Shown one piece after another: positions 45,259 to 57,109 of a stretch of 64,000 bases of DNA. Position 1 is the stretch's first letter. Every line of letters begins with the position of its first letter. The position numbers and the translations under genes were made by a program. Below the pieces are notes generated by a model. It was given only the letters and a program-made list of their open reading frames with translations. It had not been told where the DNA came from and searched no databases. The stretch spans positions 37,306,036 through 37,370,035 of the forward strand of contig NC_030820.1 in assembly GCF_001704415.2 (NCBI RefSeq), written 5' to 3'. This stretch comes from Capra hircus (lineage: Eukaryota > Chordata > Mammalia > Artiodactyla > Bovidae).

Positions 45259-45421
45259 GTCCCCTCTGGCCCAGGGCCTTTCCAGTCTGAGCAGGAAGGG
45301 CAGTGTCCTGGGCAGCCCTCCGTTTATGTGGACAGCTGGTCACACCCTCCAGGGATGCTGTCTGTCACTTGAGGGCTGGGCACACAAGTGTGCCAAGTTT
45401 GTAAGAATTTACAGTGAGACA

Positions 45422-45655
45422 GGGCTTCCCTGGTGGCTCAGTGGTAAAGAATCCACGTGCAATGCAGGAGATGTGGGAAATTTGGGTTCGATCCCTAGGT
45501 CGGGACAATCCCCTGGAGGAGGGCCTGGCAACCCACTCCAGTATTCTTGCCTGAAGAATCCCATGGACAGAGGAGCCTTGGCGGGCTATATAGCCCATGG
45601 GGTCACAAAGAGTTGGACACAACAGAGGGACTAAACAAATAACAAAACAACACAG
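45422..45655 (+). mobile_element. Bov-tA SINE near exon 5
   Basis: GGGCTTCCCTGGTGGCTCAG head, TTCGATCCCTAGGTCGGGAC, tail of AAATAACAAAACAACAC. It lies about 75 bp from the exon 5 donor, antisense to BFSP1. Confidence 0.93.
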
Positions 45656-45728
45656 AGAGACAAACGCGCGCATGTCTCTGCAGGCACGTGACACCAGAAT
45701 GAACCTGCAGACAGAGGGTGGGGCGCAC

Positions 45729-45836
45729 CTGGGCCTGCAGCTCGGTTCTCTGGGCCTGCAGGAGGCAGACCATCTCCCGGCCGTCCTCCAGCTGGCACTG
45801 CAGGGCGGCAGCTTCCCGTTCCGTCAGGAGCTTCTC
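45729..45836 (-). CDS. BFSP1: BFSP1 exon 5 (filensin rod, coil 2)
   Basis: This 108-bp phase-0 exon encodes 36 residues, beginning EKLLTEREAAALQCQLEDG and ending QAQRTELQAQ. The acceptor is TTGCAG and the donor GTGCGC, a weaker donor than GTRAGT but a valid GT site. The heptad-rich, highly charged sequence belongs to coil 2 of the rod (human-type residues 210-245). In the genomic frame the reading runs on past the donor for some residues before a stop, so the donor position was chosen by the phase match to exon 6, which continues TAALEQAIRDAH. A Bov-tA SINE ends about 75 bp downstream of the donor inside intron 5. Confidence 0.95.
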
Positions 45837-46089
45837 CTGCACAAAGAAGCCAGACTCAGCATCACACACTTGTCATGGGAGGAAACACACAGAGGAGCGC
45901 AGAGGCCTCTTGTGTTCTGCACATTCACATCCCGCCCCCAGATTCACAGGCTGAGGCCCTGACCCCCTCTCGCTATGGGAAGGCATCTGGGCTGGGAATT
46001 TGGCAGGATGGGAGGTGGAGATGAGGTCACTAGAGTGGGGCCCCCATGGTGGGATTAGTGCCCTTACAAACAAAGAAGGAAGCACCAGG

Positions 46090-46245
46090 GCCTAAATGTG
46101 CTTTGTAAAGTGCACATGAATCCCTGAGCATCTTGCTAAAATGGGGATTGTGACTCAGTGGGTCTGCTAGGGGGTCTGGCTGGAGATTCTGCATTTTTCT
46201 CAAGTTCCCGGGTGATGCTGAGGGTCTCTGACAATCACTGACGCC
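46090..46245 (+). repeat. MER5A hAT MITE
   Basis: ATCTTGCTAAAATGGGGATT, GACTCAGTGGGTCTGCTAGG, CAAGTTCCCGGGTGATGCTG in MER5A order. Confidence 0.7.
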
Positions 46246-46461
46246 ATCAAACTAGGTCTAGATGATTCTACGTTCCTACAACTCAGACAAACGGGGCTAC
46301 AAGGAAACAGACTATTATGATTTTATAAGTGTGCTCTGATATAAAACACCTTTGAATTAAAGGGGAAAGTGTTTGTAAAATACAATAAAGTGTCTGGAAA
46401 GAAATCTCTGACAAAGAAAATTATGTTTTAGGAAAAGCTGTGTTTTAGACCAGTTCACTTG

Positions 46462-46670
46462 TGACTTCCCAGGTGGTACTAGTGGTAAAGAACCCACCTG
46501 CCAATGCAGGGGACGTAAAGAGATGTGGGTTTGATCCCTGGGTTGGGAAGATCCCCTGGAGGAGGATATGGCACCTTTACTCCAGTATTCTTGCCTGCAA
46601 AACCCCATGGACAGAGGAGCCTGGTTGGGCTACAGTTCATAGGGTCACACAGAGTTGGACACAACTAGGG
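46462..46670 (+). mobile_element. Bov-tA SINE
   Basis: TGACTTCCCAGGTGGTACTA head, GTTTGATCCCTGGGTTGGGA, end GTTGGACACAACTAGGG, abutting BovB. Confidence 0.92.
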
Positions 46671-47258
46671 CTCCAAAATCACTGCAGATGGTGACTGCAG
46701 CCATGAAATTAAAAGACACTTACTCCTTGGAAGAAAAGTTACGACCAACCTAAATAGCATATTCAAAAGCAGAGACATCACTTTGCCAACTAAGGTCTGT
46801 CTAGTCAAGGCTATGCTTTTTCCTGTGGTCATGTATGGATGTGAGAGTTGGACTGTGAAGAAAGCTGAGCTCTGAAGAATTGATGCTTTTGAACTGTGGT
46901 GTTGGAGAAGACTCTTGAGAGTCCCTCGGACTGCAAGGAGATCCAACCAGTCCATTCTAAAGGAGATCAGTCCTGGGTGTTCTTTGGAAGGAATGATGCT
47001 AAAGCTGAAACTCCAGTACTTGGGCCACCTCATGCGAAGAACTGACTCATTGGAAAAGACTCTGATGCTGGGAGGGATTGGGGGCAGGAGGAGAAGGAGA
47101 CGACAGAGGATGAGATGGCTGGGTGGCATCACTGACTCGATGGACGTGAGTTTGAGTGAACTCGGAGTTGGTGATGGACAGGGAGGCCTGGCATGCTGCG
47201 ATTCATGGGGTCGCAAAGAGTCGGACACGACTGAGCGACTGAACTGAACTGAACTGAA
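46671..47258 (+). mobile_element. BovB 3' end
   Basis: Starts CTCCAAAATCACTGCAGATG, includes TCATGTATGGATGTGAGAGT, and ends with the CTGAACTGAACTGAACTG tract. Confidence 0.95.
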
Positions 47259-48092
47259 GGCAGCTAAACACACATGCACACATTTCACTTGGGGTCATTG
47301 GTGAGCAATGCGGACCAATGGAGAGAATATCCCCATCAAGGCCAAAAAAAGTAACCCTTCTGCCTCTCAGATGTTACTTGGCAGGGTTCAACTATGCCCC
47401 AAAAGCAAATTTGGGGATTTCTTTAGCTTTGACATAGAAAGTTAGGTTCAAATAAACATAAAGCAGTTAGCTACCCTTGCCCACTGGTTCTGCAGGGTGT
47501 GGGCTTAAACAGACTTCTATCCTAAGTCATCTTTGCAGAAAAACACAGAATCTCATCAGCTGAACAGTCCACAAAACCCTGCTCTCAGTTTAACACTTCT
47601 CCAGAGAAAGACCACATGACATTTCTGTTTTAATCTGTATACTTCTCAGTCTATTTCTACACTTACCATATCGTGCATCACAAAATCCCATAAACCACAG
47701 TAGGAAAAAATATAGGTCAATATCCTGTTGAACTGTTAAAGAGCCGAGGAAGGAATCTGGAACATTATACTGGGAATACAGTTTTACACCCAAATCCCAA
47801 AACAGCTTCAACCATCTCTAACCTGTCCTGACAGTTTTCATGCCCCAGACTTGCCTCATCATTAGCAGGGCCTGACCTGAAAAACAGAGTCACTCACTAT
47901 CTTCAATTTTCTGGATTCAAAATTATGGTCAAATTGATAAGGGGAATAAGAAAACAAACAACTCAATAGTATAAATATATATATATATATGCAAAAGACT
48001 TGGGTCTTGGTCCAACAAAGAAGATACATGAATCATAGACACATGGATGGCAGATAAGCATCCATATGTCTTGACTGAAAAGATACTCAACA

Positions 48093-48203
48093 AGGAATTC
48101 CCTGGTGGTCCAGTGGTTAGGACTCTGTGCTTTCACTGCTGAGGGTTCGATCCCTTTCAGGAACTAAGATTCCTGCAAACCACGCGGTGTGGCTAAAAAA
48201 TAA
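48093..48203 (+). mobile_element. CHR-type tRNA SINE
   Basis: GGAATTCCCTGGTGGTCCAG head, GGTTCGATCCCTTTCAGGAA, GTGTGGCTAAAAAATAAAAA tail. Confidence 0.88.
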
Positions 48204-48659
48204 AAAAAAAATGCTCATAACAAGATACACAACACAATTATTAGAACAGCAAACAGCAAAATCAAAATAAAAGGCCAACATCCCCAATGCAGGCAAGAAA
48301 GCAAAGCAACGGAAGCTCCCATCTGTGGCTGGGGGCGGGGATGCAGCGATGCTACAGAGTTTGGGAGATAGTCTGGTAGTTTCTTATAAACTAGACAAGG
48401 AAGAATAGCCTGTGATCCTCAAGAGGACAAACACCTAGAAAGACAGTCAGCAGCAGAGTTTATGTCCTGAAATGCCTAGATACCCTTGTTCACTTACAGA
48501 CTGAAAGAGAAGAATAAACTTGAATATGAATGCTCAGGTTGGGTTGGGGGCCCCAGACAGTCCAACCTGATGCCTCCCTAGGCCTCTGGGCACCAGCCTT
48601 GGGGCTGCAGGACCAATGCCCACGTGCGGCCACCCTGCTAATAGGGCTCCTGCTCTTAC

Positions 48660-48752
48660 CTCCCGCATCCCACTCGTTATGGCGGCTGCCTGCGGGGTGG
48701 TCTGGATGATCTGCTGCAGGATGGTGACATAGGTCTGAATCTCCAGAAGATT
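48660..48752 (-). CDS. BFSP1: BFSP1 exon 4 (filensin rod, end of coil 1 and linker)
   Basis: This 93-bp phase-0 exon encodes 31 residues, from NLLEIQTYVTILQQIIQ through TTPQAAAITSGMRE. The acceptor is CGACAG and the donor GTAAGA. The proline/alanine/threonine-rich second half breaks the heptad pattern. I infer that it corresponds to the non-helical linker before coil 2, which starts with EKLLTERE in exon 5. The residues correspond to about 179-209 in human numbering. Filensin is an atypical intermediate-filament protein with a shortened rod; this exon shows the compact linker region without disruption. Confidence 0.95.
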
Positions 48753-49677
48753 CTGTCGGGGAAGGAAAGAGTTCTCATTAAAACCTGAACTGCCTGAGTT
48801 TCTCCCTCCGGTCCAAGATGACCCTCGGGATATCAGACAGTGACCTGCTCTGAGGGCACCTGATGCCTCCTTTTATCTACACAAAAGCTGCCCTCTGCTG
48901 CCTGGAGCAGGTCCTGAGGCAGAGACACAGACACTGAAGCTGGAGGGAGGCCAGGTCCCTGGAGAGGTCAGCCCTCGGGTCTGCTGTGCTCAGGTGACAC
49001 AGCTGGGCAGGAAAGGAGTGTCTGGCACTTGCATTTTCAAGATGCACAAGCTCAGAGAGGTTAGACCACTGGCCTCAGGTTACATAGCTCCGGGACTGGA
49101 CTTTCCCAGAACACCAAGCACCCCCACCCCACCGCAGCATGAGGCTATGAGAAGCTGGCAGGGCTGAGGGCAGAACACAGCAGTGCCTGAGAGGAGGCTC
49201 CTGCTATTGCTGTTTAGTCGCTCAGTCATGTTCGACTCTGTGCAACCCCGTGGACTGTGGCCCACCAGGCTCCTCTGCCCGTGGGATTTCCCAGGCGAGA
49301 ATGCTGGAGTGGGTTGCCATTTCCTTCTCCAGGGGGCTCCTGCAGCCCACATGTTCCCTCAGAGGCAGCAGTGAAAATTACAGTTTTTGCATTTTCTCCA
49401 TTTTCTGATCTGAACCAGTTGACAGGCAACAGCCTAATCAAGATGGGTCCACATCCAATCAATCACTCTGTGGACTGTAATGTTTCCCACAGATACTGGC
49501 TCCCACCCCATCCCCTGACACACACACCCCAAAACCACCCCCCCCACCCGTCTGGTTCACTAAGCACTGTCCAGCCTAGTTCACCTGGGCAGCCCACTCC
49601 AGCCGTCTCATTTTTCAGCCACGAGAGCCCCAGACTGGTTTCCAGTGGAAAAGTGCTGCAAGAGGGGTTGTGGTTAC
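48753..49677 (-). other. BFSP1: BFSP1 intron 3 (0.9 kb)
   Basis: A short intron with a MIR-like scrap near 49020-49100 and one truncated Bov-tA SINE (49203-49336). The rest has no identified feature. Confidence 0.85.
49203..49336 (-). mobile_element. Bov-tA SINE fragment (reverse)
   Basis: GCTGTTTAGTCGCTCAGTCA through CTGGAGTGGGTTGCCATTTC; the head is missing. Confidence 0.9.
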
Positions 49678-49773
49678 CTTTTTGTACCTGTCCTTGGCCG
49701 CACTAATGTCATCCTGCAGAAATTGGGCTTCAATCTGAAGACGCAGGTTACGTAGCAGGGCTTCATCTGCCTC
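49678..49773 (-). CDS. BFSP1: BFSP1 exon 3 (filensin rod, coil 1)
   Basis: This 96-bp phase-0 exon encodes 32 residues, beginning EADEALLRNLRLQIEAQ and ending SAAKDRYKK. The acceptor is TTGCAG and the donor GTAACC. The segment is the charged, heptad-patterned alpha-helical part of the filensin rod (human-type residues about 147-178). It closely resembles other intermediate-filament coil 1B segments with an LRxxLE/A pattern. The following exon begins NLLEIQTY in the same frame. Intron 3 separating them is only 0.9 kb, while intron 2 on the other side is 9.6 kb and holds many retrotransposons. No internal stop or frameshift is present, and both splice sites look functional. Confidence 0.95.
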
Positions 49774-49961
49774 CTGCAACGAGAGAGTCACAATTCCGAC
49801 TCGGAGAGGCTGTGGCGTGGGTGTGAAATCTGAACACACAGACCACCAGGGGTCTGGTTAACATGGAGACTGCTGTTTGGTAGGTCTGGGACAGCGTCTG
49901 GGATTCTCCATTTCTAGCAGAGCATTGGGTTAGCCCACTGGATCTGGTCTAGCACAATAGC

Positions 49962-50175
49962 TCTCAGGCAGGGGTGATTCTGCCCCTGGGGGACGTTTGG
50001 CACAATCTGGACACACTTTTAATTGTCACCATTTGGGAGGTGGAGTGCTACTACCGGCATCGAGTGGGTAGGGGTCACAGATGCTGCTAAACATCTCACA
50101 TTACATAGGACAACCTCACACAACAAATAAACCTCCAGTCCCTAATGCCAATAGTGCCAGGGCTGAGAAGCCTTG
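49962..50175 (+). repeat. MER20 hAT MITE
   Basis: Near-complete MER20: TAGCTCTCAGGCAGGGGTGA, GGGGACGTTTGGCACAATCT, GATGCTGCTAAACATCTCAC, GCCAATAGTGCCAGGGCTGA. Confidence 0.8.
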
Positions 50176-50227
50176 ATCTAGAAAGATCAGGGAGAAACAG
50201 TATGCTTGCATGCCAATAACCTTAAAA

Positions 50228-50428
50228 TTGCTTCCCTGGTGGCTCACATGGTAAAAATCTATCTGCAGTGCACAAGACGCAGCTTCAGTCCCTGGGTGGG
50301 GAAGATCCTGAGGAGGAGGAAACGGCAACCCACTTCAGTATTCTTGCCTGGAAAATTTCATGGCGAGAGGAGCCTGGTGGGCTACAGTCCATGGAGTCAC
50401 AAAGAGCTGGACATGACTAACACACTTT
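50228..50428 (+). mobile_element. Bov-tA SINE
   Basis: TTGCTTCCCTGGTGGCTCAC head, CTTCAGTCCCTGGGTGGGGA, end AGAGCTGGACATGACTAACA. Confidence 0.9.
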
Positions 50429-50785
50429 CGAATTATGGTGCTGGAGAAGCCTCGTGAGAAGCCCTCAGACAACAAAGTGATCAAACCAATCAATCTTAAA
50501 GGAAATCAACCCTGGATATTCATTGGAAGGACTGATGCTGAAGCTCCAAAGCTTTGGCCACCTGATGTGAGGAGCCAAATCATTGGAAAAGACCCTTATG
50601 CTGGGAAAGATTGAGAGCAAGAGAAGGGGGCAACAAAGGATGGGACGGTGGGATGGCATCACTGAATCAATGGACATGAATTTGAGTAAACTCCAGGAGA
50701 GAGTAAAGGACAGGGAGGCCTGGTGTGCTGCAGTCCATGGGGTTGCAAAGAGTCAGGCAGGACTTAGCAACCGAACAACGACAAC
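50429..50785 (+). mobile_element. BovB 3' end, diverged
   Basis: AATTATGGTGCTGGAGAAGC, TGGAAAAGACCCTTATGCTG, GACAGGGAGGCCTGGTGTGC. The tail lacks the TGAACTGAAC tract and ends ACCGAACAACGACAAC. Confidence 0.88.
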
Positions 50786-50954
50786 ACATACGCAACCTTA
50801 AAGTCTGACACATCTGTATTTGTTCTAGAGCCTCTCATCAGTGAGTTGAGTTTCTAAGAATAAGAAACAGCTTTCCCTTAACACTGAAACCTTTACTTTA
50901 GAATGAAGTTAGAGCCCTATTTTATATCATTTAAAAACGAACTCTAAATGGGTT

Positions 50955-51216
50955 AGCTGCTACTGCTGCTGCTAAGTCGCTTCAGTCATGTCCAACTCTA
51001 TGCGACCCCATAGACAGGGGGCCCACCAGGCTCCTCTGTCCCTGGGATTCTCCAGGCAAGAATACTGGAGCGGGTTGCCATTTCCTTCTCCAATGCATGA
51101 AAGTGAAAAGTGAAAGTGAAGTCGATCAGTCGTGTCTGACTAGTGACCCCATGGACTGCAGCCTACCAGGCTCCTCCGTCCATGGGATTTTCCAAGCAAG
51201 AGTACTGGAGTGGGGA
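50955..51216 (-). mobile_element. Bov-A2-type SINE dimer (reverse)
   Basis: TGCTGCTGCTAAGTCGCTTC, TGCATGAAAGTGAAAAGTGA linker, then a second unit with CGATCAGTCGTGTCTGACTA. Dimeric Bov-A layout. Confidence 0.9.
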
Positions 51217-51368
51217 AATGGGTTAGAGACTTAAATAATTTTATACTGAAACAAAACTCCAAGAAGAAACAGGAAAAAACCTCCCTGACATGGGTGTTGG
51301 CAATGAACTTTGGACATGACACTTAGAGCACAAGCAACAAAATAAAAAATTGACAAGTAAGACTATTT

Positions 51369-51592
51369 CTTGCTGCTGTTTAGTCGTTCAGTCACGTGCC
51401 ATCTTTTGCCACCCCACAGATTGTAGCCCACCAGGCCTCTCTATCCATGGGATTTCCCAAGTAAGAATACTTGAGTGGATTGCAATTTTCTTCTCCAGGG
51501 GGATCTTCCCAACCCAGGGACCAAATCCACATCTTCAGGGACTTCTGCACTGCAAACGGTTTCTTTACCACTGAGCCACTGGGGAAGCCCAA
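51369..51592 (-). mobile_element. Bov-tA SINE (reverse)
   Basis: TTGCTGCTGTTTAGTCGTTC and the head ACCACTGAGCCACTGGGGAA. Confidence 0.92.
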
Positions 51593-52068
51593 GCAAGATT
51601 ATATCAAACTCAGAAGCTGTGTACAGCAGAAGACACCATCGATGCAGCTCCTATTGACTAGGAGCCCTTAACTTTAATAGTTGTCTCCCGAGGACTGTTG
51701 ACACTTACCTTGGGACCACCCATCTTCAATACAAAATGAATTTTTTAGCATGAATGCTGAGGTGAAGAGTGTTTGCTCCTTTAAAGTTGGAAATGACACA
51801 ACAGAAGGGTGAATGTTCTTACCAAACTTTCTGATAATTCACCAACTTTTACCTCATCAATCTTCCTTTGACCAACCAAACAGGTGTGAAGAAGTATTTG
51901 TGCTCTTAATAAGAAAGTAATATGATGTGTGGAATTGACTTAAATGCTTCAACAATTCAGTGATATGTTACAGGGCCAAGGACCTTGTTCCTCTCCCAAG
52001 ACACCTCTGCCTTGCATTTCTACAAATACCTGAGGACTTGCTATGTGCATTTTTACTGACTTCCTAAT

Positions 52069-52137
52069 GGTGTGCTGCGATTCATGGGGTCGCAAAGAGT
52101 CAGACACGACTGAGTGACTGAACTGAACTGAACTGAA
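52069..52137 (+). mobile_element. BovB 3' tail, 69 bp
   Basis: GGTGTGCTGCGATTCATGGG to TGACTGAACTGAACTGAACT; only the last 69 bases of BovB. Confidence 0.88.
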
Positions 52138-54007
52138 TGACTTGTTAAAAAGCACTATGAATGTTAGCAACAGGCTCTCATCCATAGAGGTAGAATGTGG
52201 TCTGCTAAAATATTTAAGATATTCTCCACCCCTGCATGAACAGAGTTAAGACAGTCAAGGTATGTGGACAGGACAAGATATTCTGAGACACTTGCCCTCC
52301 TGGTACTAATAGGGGTTAGGTTCATCATGCTGAATTGTCCCTGGGAGAGCACAGCATTACTGATGGTCTCGTGCAGACACTCCAGGGAAGGCAGGAGGCC
52401 CCTTGGAGGTCCTGGTGAATGGGCTTCTGAATTACTCAGAATTGTCACATAACCTGGAGAAGCCTCTTCAACAGAGAAATGCTGAAGGAAAGGAAGCCTG
52501 GTGTCTTCCCAGCAGTGGAAAAGGGCTGAGGAGCCAGAAAGATCCTGGGTAATCTACAGACCCCAAGGGAAAAAGAGTCAGGCCTCAGGAAGGATAGAAA
52601 CCAGGGTAGTCCCAACAAAGCAAGTAGCAACCAGCTGTGGCCTGGACACCCAGGATGACCAGCTCCAAAGGCACTTATCTCTGCCCCTCAGGAGTGACAT
52701 CGCTGAGAGACAGCTGTGATTGGCCCACATGATCACGTGACTGTTATCTTGCTGATAGTCCTACCAGGACCACACTGACAGGAAGGAAGGTCCAAGGGCT
52801 CAGGGGTGCAGCCCTGCCCACTTCAGGCACGGCGGTTCCTGGTGGAAGTGACTCTCAGCTCCAAAGAGCAGGCCCTGCTTAGTAGGAACAGCTAACTCTG
52901 GAGGCAGAGGCGGGGCAATGCTGGCTGCAGACGCGTGAGCCAGCCCTTTGGGATGTTTTCCTACTTGCCCCATCCCTCGACCCCTCAAGACTGCTGAGGA
53001 TGGGGTGGGATAGGGAATTCTCAAACATCTGAAACTTTCACCAAAAATTCATCCACAACTGATACACAATTACTGGAGCTGAAGACCTTTTGTGTTATGA
53101 CTTACAAAGGGCTATCCCTTCATAAAAATTTTAGAAATAGAAGGGACCCTAGAGGCCATGGGTCCTCAGACATTTTGTAGCCACATGTGTGGCTGCAAAC
53201 AAAACATCTCAGGGAAGCCAACATATAGAAGCAAAGCAGAGATGTGCTTCCTAAGGGACATGATAATTAGGTGGAGGCAGGCGTGGATAGGAACCCTGAT
53301 TGTCCGGCAACCCTCCTCCATCAGATGCCCTTCAAGCAAATCCAAGGACCTAAAGGGCTCTGCCAAAGACAGCTCAGAAACCATAGAGTCTCACCTTACA
53401 GACAGGGAGACATGGAACCAGTGGGTCATTCAGCTGATTAACAGAAGTTAATAGGAGCTAACAGGCCTGGGGTCTGTCCTGGACTTCCCTCTGCTAGTCA
53501 GGAGTTGAACGCTGAGTCCTGACCCCACCCTGTAAGGTGCCTTCTGCTCTTCCCTGACCTTCCTCTCAGGGTCAAGCCCAATAACCCCTAAGGTCCCATC
53601 AGCCAACTTTTAAAACTGCTCAGAATGATAACAAAAGGCCAACCCACATTTGCCCTTAAAAGAGAGATTAATCAGTTGCCCTGCAAGCACATTCTCTCGC
53701 TTTGAAGACAATCATCTGATAAACTGCCCGGAAAAACTCCCAAAGGTGAGTTGCTGCTGCTGGAATGTGCAGCTGCTGGTAGAGAGGGGGGAGAATTCTT
53801 TTGGAAGTGTTTTCTTTTGTTTGCACCAGAATTCAGAAATGTGTGGACGCTTGTGTTTTTATTATGCTTTTGGATGCTGTCAGCTGCAGTTTCAAAAGCT
53901 CCACCAGCAGAAGCGTCTAGATTTTTCCAAATCAAGACTCTGAGCCAAAAGTCTAATTTTAGAAAATGTTCCAACCCTGATACTGTGTATGTTTTACATC
54001 TAGGCAA

Positions 54008-54150
54008 GAGGTTCGCAAAGTGTGGTTCCTGGACCACACCATCTGCAAATGATTTGAAATATGAAAGATCTGGTGGATCAGACCTATGCGATCAGAATTT
54101 CTGGGGTGAAAGGACGAAGAATCTGTTTTAACACACCCTCCATGTGCTGC
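54008..54150 (-). repeat. MER5A-like hAT MITE (reverse)
   Basis: AGAGGTTCGCAAAGTGTGGT then TCCTGGACCACACCATCTGC; diverged 3' half. Confidence 0.55.
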
Positions 54151-54191
54151 TGATGCTAGATCCACTAGTCTAGACCATCTTTCTTCAGGGG

Positions 54192-54402
54192 GGCTTCTCG
54201 AGTAGCTCAGATGGTAAAGAATCTGCCCACAACTCAAGAGACCTGGATTTGATCCTGGTTCAGGAAGATTCCCTGGAGGAGGGTATGGCAACCCACTCCA
54301 GGATTCTTCCCTGGAGAATCCCTTGGACAGAGGACCTGGGAGGCTACAGTCCACTGAGTCACAAAGAGTCGGACACAACTGAGTGACTAACACTTTCACT
54401 TT
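54192..54402 (+). mobile_element. Bov-tA SINE
   Basis: GGCTTCTCGAGTAGCTCAGA head, end ACACAACTGAGTGACTAACA. Confidence 0.92.
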
Positions 54403-54525
54403 TGAGACCATGTTTTAGAAAGGAACTGGAGAAATTAACTGGAGTCCAACATACCCTTGAAAAATCAACCTTGCCAACTCAGCCACAGAGATGCTGGAAA
54501 TCCATTAAAAACTTCAACTGTCTGT

Positions 54526-55212
54526 CAGTTCAGTTCAGTTCAGTCACTCAGTCATGTCCGACTCTTTGCGACCCCATGAATCACAGCACGCCAGGCCTCC
54601 CTGTCCATCACCAACTTCCAGAGTTCACCCAAACTCATGTGCATCTAGTCGGTGATGCCATCCAGCCATCTCATCCTCTGTCATCCCCTTCTCCTCCTGC
54701 CCCCAATCCCTCCCAGCATCAAAATCTTTTCCAGTGAGTCAACTCTTCACATGAGATGGCCAAAGTATTGGAGTTTCAGCCTCAGCATCAGTCCTTCCAA
54801 GGAACACTCAGGACTGATCCCCTTTAGGATGGACTGGTTGGATCTCCTTGCAGTCCAAGGGACTCTCAAGAGTCTTCTCCAACACCACAGTTCAAAAGCA
54901 TCAATTCTTCAGTGCTCAGCTTTCTTCACAGTCCAACTCTCACATCCATACACGACCACTGGAAAAACCACAACCTTGACTAGAGGGAACTTTGTTGGCA
55001 AAGTAATGTCTCTGCTTTTGAATATGCTATCTAGGTTGCTCATAACTTTCCTTCCAAGGAGTAAGTGTCTTTTAATTTCATGGCTGCAATCACCATCTGC
55101 AGTGACTTTGGAGCCCAAAAAAATAAAGTCTGACACTGTTTCCACTGTTTCCCCATCTATTTCCCGTGACGTGATGGGACTGTATGCCATGATCTTCGTT
55201 TTCTGAATGTTA
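54526..55212 (-). mobile_element. BovB 3' end, 0.7 kb
   Basis: CAGTTCAGTTCAGTCACTCA at the 3' end, up to TGATCTTCGTTTTCTGAATG. The open frames on both strands (54652-55206 plus, 54909-55223 minus) are BovB and its antisense. Confidence 0.95.
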
Positions 55213-55254
55213 GCCAAACCCAACTATTTAAAAATTATCAGCTCAGTTCTAGTA

Positions 55255-55380
55255 AGTTCTAAGGGAGCATAGCCTATACAAATACTGAACCCTATGCTGT
55301 ACACCTAAAACTAACATAATATTGAAAATCAACTATTAGGTCATTAAAAAATTAAAAATTAAAAATAAAACAATTAAATG
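55255..55380 (+). mobile_element. L1 3' tail
   Basis: ATGCTGTACACCTAAAACTA then CATAATATTGAAAATCAACT with an A/T-rich tail. Confidence 0.65.
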
Positions 55381-55904
55381 CTAATGGAAAAAATAAAGGA
55401 AGACCCTGTCCATACCTACCAAGGGTGAACCCTGTCCATACCTACCAGGGGCTCTGAGTCATTTCAGTGAGGGTGAGCTCCTGCCCTGACAGAGAGGTGA
55501 TATCCCACCTCTCTTTTTGGGTAAAATAAAACAAAATCCTCAAGGCTGTTCTGCAGTTCTGAGAGCTGGTACAGGGACCTCTCCATTCACCGCATTTGCA
55601 TCCTGTGTTCATGATTTCTGACACATCCAAAATCTACTATTCACCCTGTATTCTTTTCCAGTTGATTCATGTTTATTGACATGTATTTAAAAAGAAATTT
55701 TTTTTAGTTTTTAAAGAAATTTTTTATGTCATCCGCTATAGAGAAAAGGTAGTCAGAAAAACAAATTCACATCAATTCCAAAGCTAATCCCTCCACACAC
55801 TTCCACTCCACCAGGGTTACACAGCTGCATCTGGAGAGAACTAAGCTGGTGTCCGTAGTATCAGGTGACCTACAGTAACAACTGTAGCAGGCAGGTCACA
55901 TCTA

Positions 55905-56065
55905 CGATTGTGTCATTGAACCTTCACCAGCCATGCAGACAAACACCTGCTCTTGAGGTGGGAACCGGCATTGTTCCCATTTTCCAGATGGAGAAACTGA
56001 GGTGCCGAGAGAGGAAGCCACTCGCAGTGGAGTGAGGGGTCCTAGTAGCAGGTCACCCTCCTGCT
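55905..56065 (-). repeat. MIR SINE (reverse)
   Basis: CATTTTCCAGATGGAGAAAC then TGAGGTGCCGAGAGAGGAAG, the reverse MIR core. Confidence 0.65.
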
Positions 56066-57109
56066 CTAGACGGCACAGCTCTCGCGGGGAGCAGGGTCTC
56101 CCCTGCACCCGAGAACAGCCATGCCGAAGCCTGTGTGGCCCCCACCCACCCTACTGCCTGGTCCCATCCTCCCACAGAACCTTCATAACATCCCCCCTGG
56201 ACTCAGATCCCAACTGTCCACACGCTACCTCACAGAATGAAGAGGGGAAAAGGGTGGAATGCCTTTCCCTTATTTTCCATTTTCTATTTCTTATTTGTCT
56301 ACTAGGAATATGCATTGCTATTGTAATAGAAAAATTGAAGGTTTGAGATTGTTTTTAAGTCGTGTCACTTGCCACCAAAGGTTAAAAGGACTAAGTTCTT
56401 TCTCTTGCCTCTTCGAGGAAGGCCCAGGACACCACTCTGCAGGGCAGGCGACAACCTCAGTGCCATGTCCAGAGCCTGTGGTGAGGACAATCACAAAGCA
56501 GAGCAAGCCATTCAGGGGGCAGAAAAGGGCTGAAAAGTGCCTAAAGCTGAAGGCGGTCAGCTTCCTCTGTTCCCAGAGGCCTCGGTCTGTGGGAGCAGCA
56601 GCCCCACCTGGGAGCCTGGAATTTCAGCCAAAAACAATGGGGATGAGCCATGGGTGTCAGTCAAACTGCTGAGTGAAGTAGAAGGCTAATAAGGCCCAAA
56701 TCAACTCAGACTTCCAACCCAGCTCAGCACACAGCCAGTCACTGAGCTGTGTGCACAGGACCCCTCTGCTTGACACCCTCCCTGCCAACTCTGGGCTCAC
56801 GTCTGGGTGCCCACCTGCCCAATCCAGTTTCTATCAATCGACCTGTGTGATTACTAAAATTTCCTTCACTCAGTGACTTGGAAAACATGTCAGACATTCA
56901 CACATGGACAGACACAGAAGAATCACACAGTGGGTGATATCTACGAAGCAACACTCAGTGTCCCAAGTGTAGTTCTGACCCTCCCACCAACTGGCAGAAT
57001 AGTCCTGGACAACAGAGATCGGACAAAGCCGGGGGACTAGTAACCAACACCCTGAGCAAACCCTGACAGTCTGAAGTCCCTGCCTGGAGTTCCATGTGGA
57101 AAAGAATCT

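Larger units (their letters stand above)
37956..45728 (-). other. BFSP1: BFSP1 intron 5 (7.8 kb)
   Basis: Contains MER5A copies, an L1 tail with target duplication, a CTCF-like motif, an AC-rich microsatellite, a 1.4-kb BovB fragment and two full Bov-tA SINEs. 40061-41310 is unique-looking and open in several short frames with no recognisable protein. 42180-42440 resembles an ancient dispersed repeat that I cannot name. Confidence 0.85.
45837..48659 (-). other. BFSP1: BFSP1 intron 4 (2.8 kb)
   Basis: Holds MER5A, Bov-tA, the BovB 3' end and a CHR-type SINE, listed separately. 47260-48090 has no identified repeat except an (AT)n run near 47973-47990. Confidence 0.85.
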
